NCBI GenBank assembly: GCA_037176845.1
Contig: JAYKXP010000186.1
Span: 18,154-82,153 of the forward strand
Reading direction: 5' to 3'
Origin: Paramarasmius palmivorus
Lineage: Eukaryota > Basidiomycota > Agaricomycetes > Agaricales > Marasmiaceae
Length of the DNA: 64,000 nt
Every line of letters begins with the position of its first letter. Position 1 is the first letter of the stretch. Shown here piece after piece: positions 33,537 through 44,019 of this stretch. The notes below the pieces were generated by a model. The model saw only the letters and a program-made list of their open reading frames with translations, was not told the origin of the DNA and did not search any database. Made by a program: the position numbers and the translations under genes.

Positions 33537-34152
33537 GTGTATATGTTTATCAATGAATCTCAAACGCCGAACTCGTTCCTGTCGGCGGCTTACGCCGACC
33601 CACTCAAGCTAGTCCGAATTCAATTCTCTAACGAACCTCCTCAGAGAGTCGGATCTCTCGCCATCTCTCTACTCCCAGCATACAAAAGTGGCAGAAACAA
33701 GGTCGACATCGTGCTATTACATCCCCGCTGAATCCAATAATCCCACGTTTGATTCCTTCATGGTCTCTCACAACAATCGTTGCATCGCGTTTCAGATGAC
33801 GGTTGGGAGAAACCATTCGTTGAAGGAGAAAGGGCTGAATATATTGATGAAGCGTTTCGGTAAAGTTGTGGGAGGCAGAAAACATCAATTTGTCTTCGTA
33901 GTTCCTCAGGGATCCGAGTTCAGATTTCCACCTTTGCCTGGGGGATCTTGGGACCAGAAGTTTGAATTCTACATTCTTCAACTCAGTGGTGCGTTACTGT
34001 GCTCTTTCATATTTGTTCATAAATTGATAACCCCACCAGTGGGCAATGACTTTCTTGGTTACACCAGGATCGACCGACCTTGTGATGGGGATCCCGAGTT
34101 ACCACCCGGTGAGATCCAGGATATTGACATTGAAATGGGGAGTGAAGCATAA
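33537..34152 (+). pseudogene. C-terminal remnant of a Crinkler/RHS-like nuclease-fold protein
   Basis: The piece YYIPAESNNPTFDSFMV, then IAFQMTVGRNHSLKEKGL and FVFVVP is the C-terminal signature of a large mushroom family. That family is linked to Crinkler or RHS-type proteins and is thought to have a restriction-nuclease-like fold (D...Q-x-T core). The upstream block (33559-33680) reads in a frame one base off at an AAAA run, so the gene is frameshifted or a fragment. An intron at 33989-34039 fits GT...AG. The N-terminal part is missing. The assignment is by recalled pattern and is moderate. Confidence 0.5.
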
Positions 34153-34224
34153 GTACATACCTGTCTGTGGGAGCTGGTTTAACAGAATTTAAGGATTGTA
34201 TTGTTGCGAGTGAAGCGAGCAATC

Positions 34225-34538
34225 ACGAGGTGGAATACGACTCATCCGAGGAGAGTTAGGCAGGCTTATGAGGTGTTAGTTTTTCCTTCCTTCTTTTCTT
34301 GTTGACTCTCGATCTTGACGCGATGGGAATGAAACAGGGTTGGCAGAGAAACATGCGATTTACTGGATAAACTTCTCATTTGTAACCCACAAGAGAGGAT
34401 CACAGCAGAAGATGCGTTGAATCATGAGTATTTTTGGACAGATCCAAAAACGTCAGCTCTCCCTTCTTCCTTTCTTTCCTTTTTCTCGCTCGCTCACACA
34501 CATGCCAACAGTCTACCCGTATACGAAGCCTCCCACGA
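34225..34538 (+). pseudogene. CDK9/BUR1-like kinase remnant, left piece
   Basis: After an intron ending at about 34337, the text RETCDLLDKLLICNPQERI, AEDALNHEYFWTDPKT and, after a second GT...AG intron (about 34452-34511), LPVYEASHE matches the C-lobe end of P-TEFb/BUR1 kinases. There, FWTDP...LPxYEASHEFDKR is highly conserved. These kinases phosphorylate the RNA polymerase II C-terminal domain. The kinase catalytic core is absent upstream, and the first junction is one base out of frame, so this is a remnant. It stops at CCCACGA, exactly where the KDZ element begins. The missing continuation (HEFDKR) resumes at 52202. Confidence 0.78.
34532..34538 (+). repeat. Target site duplication of the KDZ element, left copy (CCCACGA)
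   Basis: CCCACGA precedes the element and recurs at 52202-52208. With one mismatch at the first base it would be 8 bp, the size reported for Zisupton-type elements. Confidence 0.75.
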
Positions 34539-34547
34539 GAGGAATCC

Positions 34548-34612
34548 ATGTAGGTTCAAAAATTTGAATCCCATAGAGTGTCCAAAGCTGTCATTATTTT
34601 GATTCCATTCAA
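34548..34612 (+). repeat. KDZ element terminal inverted repeat, left
   Basis: It begins ATGTAG and ends in TTGATTCCATTCAA. It aligns with the reverse complement of 52129-52192 at roughly 85% with one single-base gap. The last 24 bases are identical in both ends. The 9 bases between the duplication and ATGTAG do not match well. Confidence 0.85.
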
Positions 34613-35800
34613 AGTTACAGACTGATACTCATTATTTTGACGGCCGTCCCCTAGTTGTCCATCGGTGGACGCATATCATTGTTTCCTCGCTTGAACATCA
34701 ATATTTTGACGACATCGGGCTCTCAGGACGTGAGTGGCTGCAGATCAATGCTCATGGTAGCCCAATATTTGCACGGATGTGTGGAAGCTACACCACGCCG
34801 CACTCGACTATTATGAACGTCAAATATTTCAGTAAAGATGAGCCTTTGGATTGAGATTAAAGAGGGAGCAATACACGCGATGGCTATAGGAAATATTCTG
34901 TCCTACCGTGGGGGAGGGGGGGGATCAAATGCGATGTTACGCCGAAGGCCGAGAGCGTCAAAATTTTGAACAGTCAGGCAGGCGACAATACATTGGGGTT
35001 CGACAAATTTTTGAGGCTCTCTGTGGGCATCGAAATTTTGAAACCGTGAATAAGGGAGGTTCTCAAAACTTTGATCACTACCTTGACGATCAAAATAATG
35101 GAGGTAAAATAATGGAGGTGTCCCGTCATCATGCTCATAGCGGTACAGCATGCTGGCGAAAATTTGACTGACGTTCGATACCCGGCAGTGTGGCGCAATA
35201 TTACGCTGACGCCCGAGAGCGTCAAAATTTTGAAATGTCTCGCTGGTGACAGTCTGATATGATCCGGATCCGACAAATTTTTGAGGTTCTATCTGAGTTT
35301 CGATATCTTGAAGCTGTGGATATGGGACGTTCTCGAAAATTCGATTACTTCCTTGATGTTCAAAATAACGGAGGTGTCCCGTCATGCTTATAGCGGTACG
35401 GTATCCTGGCGAAATATCGAGACTCATCGGTGAGCGCCAAAATTTTGACAGATGTTCTATAGCGTTGTGATCAAAAAGTAGCGCACAAGGATTTGATTTT
35501 TGCTGTGAGCATCATTAATTTGACATTATCGAACCACATACTTACCGCATCGGCGCTCAATACGCACACCGATACCAACCTCGTCACTAGATCCGGGAAT
35601 GACTCTGTGCTCAAGATCGATGAGCACTTAGAAAAAAACAGGAACTGCTGGATTTGGTAGCATTACTATGGATGATGGTTGGGAAAGCCACTGTGGTAAT
35701 TTCGCTGTTCGACCGACAAGGAATTGATCTTTGCGCTGAGCGTTAATATTTTGAATCAGGAAGTTTGATCAATTTTTGATTCTTACCTTGAGGCTCATAA
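34588..35800. repeat. Left subterminal array of TCAAAATTTTGA-type palindromes
   Basis: Some twenty copies or near-copies of the palindrome TCAAAATTTTGA occur at spacings of about 25-60 bases, for example at 34958, 35030, 35221 and 35435. A larger unit of about 240 bases is duplicated (about 34940-35180 and 35203-35425), each with GAGAGCGTCAAAATTTTGAA, CGACAAATTTTTGAGG and GGAGGTGTCCCGTCAT in the same order. Open frames here on the minus strand only reflect the repeats. Such arrays near transposon ends commonly bind the transposase. Confidence 0.8.
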
Positions 35801-35912
35801 TCTTGAAGCCTGTTCGGCTTACATAGAACGGATGGTATCTCCCATCACCGAGAGGAGTTCGAAGTCATGATAGAGCGTTCGATCGGGAAGTCAAAATATA
35901 TATTCTTTGCAA

Positions 35913-38900
35913 TTAGTAAATTTCCAATAAACTATCTTGTTCAACATCCAGCTCGACGGTGATGACCTTCAGGCGTTTGAGCATCTCTTCTGGATTAGAA
36001 TGGTTGTCGTCAAGACTCTTGATCACATCCGCCACGCGCATCCTTAAGGGTGCCCAGGAAGACTGCCAGGAAACTCCTCGACGCCTTTCTATATCACTTT
36101 GCTCTGAGGCATAGGCTTGGAGGCCGTCTGCTAGCCAAGGGCTGATGTTTGATCGCCGTATAGCTTGAGCATCCCACCATCCAGCTCTCCACTGACAAAA
36201 TTCGATCGATCGCCTCATCTCTTCGTCCACAAGTTCCAGCTCCTCTCGAGCTCTCCTCGCTCTCGCTCGAGCCTTGCACCATTAAACACGTAAACCTGAA
36301 AATCTCGGAAACATCAGCTTAGATCGTCCAAATGAGACTGACGCTTACCAATTTGGATATCCTTTCTACGGTCCGTACTCATACGGTCTCCGGCCACATA
36401 CCATATCCAAGATGCTGTGGAACCTTTACTTGAGAGAACGTTCAAGTCCTCCACCGTGGGGACGTTAGCATCAGCTCCGAGTAATGCTGCTTCTATTTCG
36501 TTCTCCGATACTCCTGCCAACATCTGAGCTTGTCTAAAGACTTCTCGTTCTTCTGCAGCCAAAGTGCGTTCTCCCATTGCCCTTACGTCCTCCGGTCTTA
36601 GCTCCCGAAGCACCCTCTCCCATTCGCCTGATCCTCTGAGAGCATACAGAGCAGCGCGATGTCGTTTATATGATACTTCACTTGACTTGACTCTGGACTC
36701 GATTTGATCGCGAAATGCTCGGGTTTTGGTGTAGGCACCTTGAGAAGCAGGCTGGCGGGTGCTATGGGCATAGGCTACAGATCGAGAGCAGAGATGATCG
36801 GTCAAATCATCTATCGCTTCATGGGCATAAGCGTGACGAAGCCGATCCTCCAGGTTGATGACGTCCTTGGAAAAGATCAAGGAACGAACGTGCGGCGGAA
36901 GCGAACTCGGAAGTGAAAGGACGACGTCTTCGGGCTGATCGTCCGAAGTAATAGTGGGGATATGTTCGGTGATTCCAGGGATATGTTCAATCTGATACTT
37001 GTGGAAACGCTGAATACGATTAAGGAGAGTGGTTCGGCGATTGAGAATGTTTGTTGCTTGAAAGTCGGTTTGTTTTGATAGTGATGTGAGCCGCTGAATG
37101 TTCTCCCTGACAAACAATTAGTAATGTTAGCTCACGCAAGTTGAGAAAAAAACGCACTGAGCCTCCTCGATCTCGATCCCCTCAATAACCATTGCAGCCG
37201 CGTTAGCCAGCACTACCACTGCCTCATTCTGACCCTTTTCGCGCTGAATCCTTTCGTTTTCTTCTGCCATCTCCTTCTTGACCTTCGAAACTGAAATGGC
37301 TTTCAATCCCGTGAGATGCCGGAAACAAGAGATAACACAAAAAACATACAAGCGGTCGGACGATCATAGGGACATTCTTTGCTCAGCCCTTGTTCCCAGG
37401 CTTCAACCTGCTTTTCCCACTCTCTTACGTGTTCTCCAAATTGAATTTTCAAAACGTCATTGATAGCGGCGAAAGCCCGAGCGTTGATGATGGATTCTGA
37501 AATCGCTTTCACCAACTTTTTGAGTAAGAAGGTGCCTAAAACCAACAATGAGACATATAATGGTCTTGGCTACATTTAGACCCACCTGTTCTGATTACTT
37601 TGTCGTAGTTATGTCCGTTGGCCTGATCGGCCATTGTATCCATGCGACCTCCATGTGACATCATTGATAGTGAAGCTGCGGCGTTATTGAATGTAGACCA
37701 CTTCCGCTCTGGGCCTTCGCCGTCAGTCTTCCCGACGCCCTCTGTGAAGTTAAAGGAGAAAGGCGCATGACATGATTGAACATGCGCTGGTAAATGAAAC
37801 TTCGGAACTCTGAAATGAACAGAGGTGCTATGCGGTAAATGAAGCTCCAAAGGCATAGCATGCATCCTGGTGAAGAAGTTTTTATACCATTGACAGGCAA
37901 TGTCGTAAGATATGAATAAAATGAGGCATGTCAATCGCATGACGCTCATCAAGAATATGGCGTCCATGTTGCAGTACCTGAAGTCATGATCAAGCAAGGT
38001 TTTGACAAATTTCACTAGGACATACCTCTCCCCCTTTTGCAAGTCACCTATTCCATTCGGTCGGAACAGTTCATGGCGCGCACATATGACTGCACCAATC
38101 CCCGTGGCTCTAAGACCCTTTGACTTCTTACTGTTTGCACTCCATATGGCACTGAAGCCGACGCAGTGGGAGATCTACATAACATATCAGTCCGCCTGTG
38201 CACGTATGTATGGAAATTGATTTACCTCATCTGCATGGCTTCTAGCTTTTACGATTGCCATGTATGAGTCATAATTGACTACGCAACCCCAACCAGGCCC
38301 CAAAGTTTCGTCCAGACTATCTTGGGGTCGAGAGCGAGCTTTCTGTTTAAAGTTGGCGTCCATAGCCAAAATAAGGGCATAAAGCCATCTTGAAAAAGGA
38401 TGAATAATCATGACTTGAGGTAATGGATGTAACCGCATACCTTCGACTGGCAGGAGCTTGCTCCCATCCCAGTGGAAGATTTATGCCGGGCTGAGGGCAA
38501 GAGCGGCATAACACGGCGGTACTTCCTTGTTCTGTGCCGTTCAAACCTGATGGATCGTGGCCGCGACCGAAACGCTTTCCCATTTTGACGTGTCTCCATT
38601 GCCGGACCATGATCATAAATTGGGCGAGGCGATCCTATTTTTCATTATAGTGAGGGAAGCAGGAACAAAGTTAAATAAACATACAGGTGGCTTTGAAAGA
38701 CCACTTCCATCACTCAACTTCTCCAGCGTTCGATAAAAATCAGTGGGAGGCGTTTGTGATTGGAGATTGAGGGCGTGAAATTGACGGAGGAGATCAAATG
38801 TGGCGGCGGATCGCGGATCCTTGTAAGATGATGGCCACCATCCTACTTCAAGAAGCTGCTGCTTGTGGTCTGAAAAAATCAATTTGTGGCCCATCACAAA

Positions 38901-39723
38901 CACGTGGAAACATACCTATAGCGGGATTGCACCCACAGAAGAAAACCACTACATCGTGTATACCCGTAGGGGTCAAAACAACGAAATCCCCCTGGGTCTG
39001 TTGCGGACGTTCGCAAACTTGTCCCGGACGATGCCCCAGGTGAACATGAATGCCTATATCCTTGATCGGAATCTGGCGGAAGTAACCGCTCTTCCATTCC
39101 TATGGAAAAATTCAGTTACGGCATCAAGGAGACATCATATACCACTCACTTGAACACGGTGTAGAGGATTGAGTACATGTTGGGCATGTATGCAATCTTT
39201 ACACACCATTTGCAGTGAAAAGCAATCCAGGCAGCGAAATCTGGCTGCTGTAGACCCACAGCAACAATTCGATGCATGGCGCCCACGGCCTTCGGTGACG
39301 AGCATCCAATCCAGATAGTCATCGCGGTGTTTTTCTTTCCATGTTAGTAGCGGATGATCCTTCCTATTGTCAGTGTGAGCTTTGGATAAGGTACATAAAA
39401 CATACAGAATCCTGATATCTCTTCGCCTTAGATTTCATGGAAACCTTCACCCGACCAAGTTCCTCCTCTTCATCCGGAGTGGCGTTGAAAGAAAAATCCT
39501 CGCTTGGCATAGCGTCCCATTCCATTCCGACACTGTCATTGTCGACTTCTTCAAGTATTCGGGCCGGAGTTGTTTCTACCCGCGGAGCTATTTCAACATT
39601 GAAACTCGACGAAGTGGTTCGATGGGCACTGCTAGTAATGAGTGTATGACGAGAACCTTTGGGCAGCAAAGGCCCAGTAGTTTCGAATCGTTTCTTGTTC
39701 CGCTCAAAGCGATCCTTGCCCAT
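35913..39723 (-). CDS. KDZ (Kyakuja-Dileera-Zisupton) transposase with a nonsense codon
   Basis: Twelve exons start at 39723, 39359, 39099, 38869, 38634, 38388, 38174, 37977, 37535, 37290, 37106 and 36295 and join in phase. They give 961 residues up to TAA at 36284-36282. The CxC2-like zinc module of KDZ transposases is in exon 2 (CCCGSTAARFRC, CKDC, HxxNPLHR). Then come IGIHVHLGHRPGQVC, VRQWRHVKMGKRFGRGHDPSG and the catalytic acids: LAMDANF (D), SYDIACQW (D) and TDGEGPER (E). This forms an RNase H-fold DDE enzyme that cuts and inserts the element. The TAA stands where the family has a codon for E in LRVEW. After it the frame stays open for 122 more family-like codons (ARAREELELVDEEMRR, FCQWRAGWW) to 35913. 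So about 11% of the protein is cut off by one base change, unless it is read through or an assembly error. Confidence 0.9.
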
Positions 39724-39747
39724 GGTGGTCTAGGTTCAACAGGAAAA

Positions 39748-39778
39748 CTAGGGTTAGGGTATGGTCAGGGTTAGGGGG
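39748..39778. promoter_or_regulatory. TTAGGG boxes in the shared promoter of transposase and cargo gene
   Basis: CTAGGGTTAGGG (39748-39759) and CAGGGTTAGGGGG (39766-39778) lie 25 bases upstream of the transposase ATG and 135 bases upstream of the divergent gene at 39913. A similar double TTAGGG is at 43913-43930, about 250 bases upstream of another minus-strand gene of the element. They could be sites for a Myb/telobox-type factor, or a short interstitial telomere-like sequence. Function is inferred. Confidence 0.45.
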
Positions 39779-39912
39779 TGTCTAGCGCTGACTTGAACCA
39801 GCGTCAAAATTTCAACGTTCAACCCTCGACCGCTACCATGACCTCGTGATATCCCGTGTGGTACATAAGTTCAATTTTTTGAATTTTTGTCTATACTCCT
39901 TCGCCTTTAACC

Positions 39913-40673
39913 ATGTCTTCCCAAAACGATACAGCCTCTCAAGAACTCGCCGAAGCCTTGCATACGGCCATCAAGCTTGCTCACAAACAGCTTGGTAGGT
40001 GCGACAAGCCGCCACATCTGAATACCTCACTCACAGCTCTCATGCAGATACAGCTAGCGCAATCGCCCCTTCAACAAGACAGCTCCTGGTAGATCTTCAC
40101 TGTTCTCTGACTAGTGTGATCCTCGGTACGTGCCCTTCTCTCAGAGCTTTGCTCGTCACAATCGTCGATTGTTGCTGATAGAGGCTTGTACACAGGTTCC
40201 TTTGACTCGTCAAGCTCTCAAAATCTTCATCAAGACCCTGCTCCACTGATATCGAATGATGAACTTGGTACGCATGCTCTTCTACTTAACAAACCCCCTC
40301 TGATGTCCATCTAGAACGGCTTTGGTGTGAAGGTTATCCATTTGCAATGGAAGGGGCCGAGAAAAGCGCTGCAAGCTTCGGTACGTGTCAGCTATCGTGA
40401 TTAATCTCCGCTGACCAGCCTTTGGACACTAGATGGCTCCCCGTCGATTGAATCATCAAAAGAGGAGAAACAAAACCCGTGTCATCCCGTCATTCCTCCA
40501 AACTTCAGCCATGGTCAGTCTACACGCCGTATCAAAGTTTCTGGATGCTCATAAACGTTTCAGATTCCGTGGAGTATGCAACATGGTTTTACAATGGCAT
40601 CGTTCCAGTCAAAGATCTTGATCTTCACTATGACTACAGCACCGAACTGACTTTGCTGCAGGATTCCATGTAG
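39913..40673 (+). CDS. KDZ element cargo gene, 162 residues, six exons all phase 1
   Basis: Exons 39913-39994, 40048-40125, 40196-40267, 40315-40380, 40433-40513 and 40564-40673 all join in phase 1 with introns of 48-70 bases. The product starts MSSQNDTASQELAEALHTAIKL. It has a short amphipathic helix, a Ser-rich middle and an acidic C-terminus with YATWFYNGIVPV. I recognise no family. The equal phase of all introns hints at exon-repeat growth or strong constraint. It is transcribed away from the transposase from a shared 190-base promoter. Confidence 0.65.
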
Positions 40674-40773
40674 GCTATATTATAACAGTAGTTACTACCC
40701 TTTGTTGTAAGGAATATCATTGTCACCTTTGACGTCTTGCTGATGTAAACGTCTTCTGAACATCCTTTCCATC

Positions 40774-40860
40774 GCCTGTATGGCCTAGAGGTTTAGGCGC
40801 GAGGATCCTATCTAGTTTCTACCGGTAATGGTGACGCTGGTTCGAACCCAGCTGCAGGCA
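40774..40860 (+). tRNA. tRNA-like sequence with degenerate anticodon arm
   Basis: A 7 bp acceptor stem (GCCTGTA with TGCAGGC, one G-T pair) is visible. So are a D arm (GCCT...AGGC) and a perfect T arm (GCTGG, loop TTCGAAC, CCAGC). The middle, about 32 bases, does not fold into a normal 5 bp anticodon stem with a 7-base loop. It may hold an intron or long variable arm, or be decayed. It lies between two cargo genes inside the KDZ element. The amino acid cannot be assigned. Confidence 0.45.
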
Positions 40861-41217
40861 TATGGAAATTCTTTCGCTGTCTTTTTGGGTCGATTCAACT
40901 CCGTGTGTATTATTATTCGACTATGTACATTATAATACACCTGGTGAGCGTCACATTAATGCACAGCTAACGACCCCGCATGTTATCTGCTGTAAATCTT
41001 TGCTGAGCGACGAAATCGGTCCGAATAATTAGACCACTATGTAATCACCAACGGGCATCAATAAGACAATACGTTAATCACACTATGGTCAGAGTTTGAG
41101 TTAAGATTCAAATGAGAAGCTGCTTGAAACGCCGCTATACACTGCAATGAAGAGTTCGAAGTTTGTGCATTACGGCGTGCCATACAAATCACCGAGAAAC
41201 TAAATACACCTCATGAC

Positions 41218-41872
41218 CTAGGGGTTCGAAATACCTCTGGTCATATTGGAATTGTGAACGCTCCTCAGCACGGTGGCTTCCCAATCCAACTCAGTACAAA
41301 CCCGGAGCGTGCAGCTGGCCTCGATGACGGGGAAATATCGGGGAAGGTATGCCGGAATGCCTCGTGGTTGATCGCGCTTGGTGTATGATGGCGGAAGATT
41401 TAGAATCTGTGCGGCGCGATCATCCACTTTGTAAAGCCAATTAGAGTTTGCCGCTAGATGGATGCGGAGCTTCTTTAGCAGCTTTGCCATGCCTCGAACG
41501 CTGCGACTCTCCAGGTCTAGGATATGAACAGCTTTCTAATTCAAATGTCAGTCAGCACGTTAGACAGCTAGCGAACGAGTATACCAATATCACAGCCCTC
41601 CTCCAAGCTGCGCGCTCCTCTGTGTTCCATTTGGTGATATACAATGGAGGGGCCCATCGTGCAGACCAGGAAAGAGCCAATTTGCGAATAAGATCCCAAA
41701 ATTGTTCGTCATCCGGGTCACAATGAAGATCTCGGATGCCGATATATTCGTCGCGTTTACTACCCAGATAGGCCAGTTGATCCTCCGTAAACTGTATGCT
41801 GTTCAAGGAATACGACCTACAGAGCTGGCTTGAGATGGGTCTCTTCGAAGGTATCAATTAGAACACTTACAT
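41218..41872 (-). CDS. KDZ element cargo gene, 183 residues, start codon split by an intron
   Basis: The start codon appears to be split, with AT at 41872-41871 and G at 41816, across a 54-base GT...AG intron. Exon 2 is 41816-41585 and exon 3 is 41535-41218, in frame. The product begins MSYSLNSIQFTEDQLAYLGSK and has a DEQFWDLIRKLA helix and a basic middle (MAKLLKKLRIHL). I do not recognise the family. Early helical regions with Trp (W...W) resemble those in the neighbouring cargo gene at 41992-42758, so the two may be related small DNA- or protein-binding factors; this is a guess. If the split start is wrong, an ATG at 41857 in another context is the alternative. Confidence 0.55.
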
Positions 41873-41991
41873 CCGTACAGTTGCAGAGCAGTTCAAACGT
41901 TCTGGTCTCTTAGGAGTTCTTTAAATATGAACTAGTTACCCGAAAGCAAGGGAGAAGGTCCATTCAAATTTGGATCAAGCGCAAAAAGTGG

Positions 41992-42758
41992 CTACTGAGG
42001 AAGCGGAAACAACCCGGAATACAGAAGCTTATTTAACGAGAAGGAACCCTCAATTTCCCGCTTAATGATGTAGCGGGATTTACTGAATTTGTAGAGGACT
42101 CCCTGGTAAAAAAATTCTTCGGCGCCACAATAATCTCGCTCAAGTCCGTCCGTGAAGCCCTGGTCGTACTCCTCGATGGCAATGTTCCGACCCAGGTCTG
42201 ACACCTCCCGCGCAAACTCACCCTTATAGTTCATTTCCATAGCTGCGTGTCGGTGCATCCATTCTCGAATCTCCTGTAAATGCATAAGATTGAAATTCGA
42301 CCAGCGAAGATGTGCTTCACAAACCTCCTTCCTGGTATAGTCCAATAGCTTCTGAAGCTGTGGGTCGTCCTCATAAAACCCGTATTGTGGCCAGCGTTGG
42401 ATGACTAGTTGGTGAAGGTGGTTTATGCCCTGGACGTAGGTTCTGTCCCAGATATGCTGGAAGAACCACTTGTAGAGCTCTGTTGAGAGCCATCGGACGT
42501 GTCTGGTATCCATGGGAAGAAGGTAAATTGGTCTAAGAGTCTGTTGTGGACAGTGAGTAAGGGTTAAGGGAAAAATGTTAAGCACGTACGGGATCCCGAC
42601 GATAAGCAACATTCAACATCAATCGCATGCTTCGACGACGTCGGAGAGAGCCCTGAAATGTTCAGCGAAAAAGAATCGTTGGCTTAGAGTACCGCACATA
42701 CTGGGTTATTGGCTTGTTTCTTGGCTTTGGCAGCCTTTAGGCGTCGAGTGCTGACCAT
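41992..42758 (-). CDS. KDZ element cargo gene, 222 residues
   Basis: Exons 42758-42702, 42652-42590 and 42540-41992 join in frame. The N-terminus is strongly basic (MVSTRRLKAAKAKKQANN, then SLRRRRSMRL), suggesting nuclear entry or DNA contact. The body is Trp- and Tyr-rich (HVRWLSTELYKWFFQHIWDR, IQRWPQYGFYEDD) and helical, without a motif I can name. The stop is 120 bases upstream of the next minus-strand cargo gene, in the same orientation. Confidence 0.6.
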
Positions 42759-42884
42759 TTTGAGGCTACGAGATGGACAAGAAGGTGACGGTTGGAGTTG
42801 AAGAAAGAGGTTCCTTTTAAGGAAGGTTGGATCACACTGAAGTCGTTTCACGGGGGATAATAGAGATGTGTAATTATACAGAAT

Positions 42885-43663
42885 CTACTTCTGGAACCTC
42901 AGCGTTCGGCGGGCATAGCTATCAGTAAGCGATGGAATGCCACCGTCCATGGCTTGCATGGTGAGGTCAGCAATCCATGATAAAAGAACAACCATATTGC
43001 CCTTGAAGTCTTCGTACTCGGAATACAGCTCCCCGGTCCCAACGTTCTCGAGAACGCCCGTCATGCAGTCGTATACGTTGGACTGTAGCTTCTCTAGGCT
43101 GGAATGTAACTGATCGAGATGAGCTACAGCACCGGCATCCGTAGGAAAGGTAATGGCAGACTGATATGCTGAGCATGCTCTCTGGCGATTGTCGGACTCT
43201 TTGCCGGTGATTTTCTCCAATTGTTCGTGAATATTTGACAATTCCTGCAACCAGAACTCTCTGGATTGCTTTGATAGCAGCGGTCTAGGCATAGAAAGAT
43301 GAATAAACGCCTGCTTGTATGGGATGAACACGCACCTGGCGCCCTGGCCTGTATATGACACGTTCTTCTTCGATCCTTTCGCCACCTCCTTGGGTAATTG
43401 AGCATTCTGTTCGATAGTATTGATCGCAGTGTTGACATGCACGCTAGATTTAGACGAGGGTGAGTGGTGAGAAGGCGGAAATACAGGAAACACGGACGGT
43501 GCCTTTCGACGACTGGCATTGATTTTATCTCTATTCCTATGAACATATGGGTAAATTGCACGCAAGAATGAATGAAAACATACTTATGGTAGTATCTCGA
43601 CCATTTACGACGATCGGCCGCTTTTTTCTCTGCTCGAGTTTGGTATAAACGTTGCCGAGGCAT
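42885..43663 (-). CDS. KDZ element cargo gene with basic N-terminus, 226 residues
   Basis: Exons 43663-43584, 43536-43336 and 43284-42885 join in frame. It begins MPRQRLYQTRAEKKAADRRK followed by YYHKNRDKINASRRK. This is the basic 'LYxTxxEKxAAxRxKxxxYYxxNRDKI' stretch seen at the start of many mushroom hypothetical proteins near transposons. It resembles a bZIP-like basic region, but no leucine zipper follows. The C-terminal half is helical (SREFWLQELSNIHEQLEKITG). An upstream in-frame ATG at 43702 would add 13 residues. Role unknown; DNA binding is an inference. Confidence 0.6.
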
Positions 43664-44019
43664 GGGAGTGTATGGTAAAGTGCGAAAGAAAGGTGCTTTC
43701 ATTGTACTTGCCGCTCGACTTTTTCCTGAGGGCAGGGCCCAATGAGATTCTTGTACTCTTGATTTCGGATGAATCCAGAGGTAAGGATTGTCATGTTTCT
43801 GAGCCTTCCCAAGACATGGTGAATGTTACAGCGCAAGATATGTTTTGCCGAACGAGTTCTCCGAAATCCCGCCGAGGCGCTAACTTGGCGCTTGTGAAAG
43901 CCAACCAACATTTTTAGGGTTAGTTAGGGTTGTACTCGGCTCATGTAGAATGCCTGAGCTACGGAAACGTGTATTGATGACAAGAAATATATTTTACTTA
44001 GGAACTACTCTAATACAAT

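Noticed and set aside
34903..35427. A 174-codon minus-strand frame with repeated QNFDALG-like units
   Set aside because: It lies entirely in the subterminal palindrome array; the protein repeats follow from the DNA repeats. There is no start context or splice structure.
34588..35800. Regularly spaced palindromes as a CRISPR array
   Set aside because: Repeats vary in sequence and spacing, no cas genes exist, and the organism is clearly a eukaryote.
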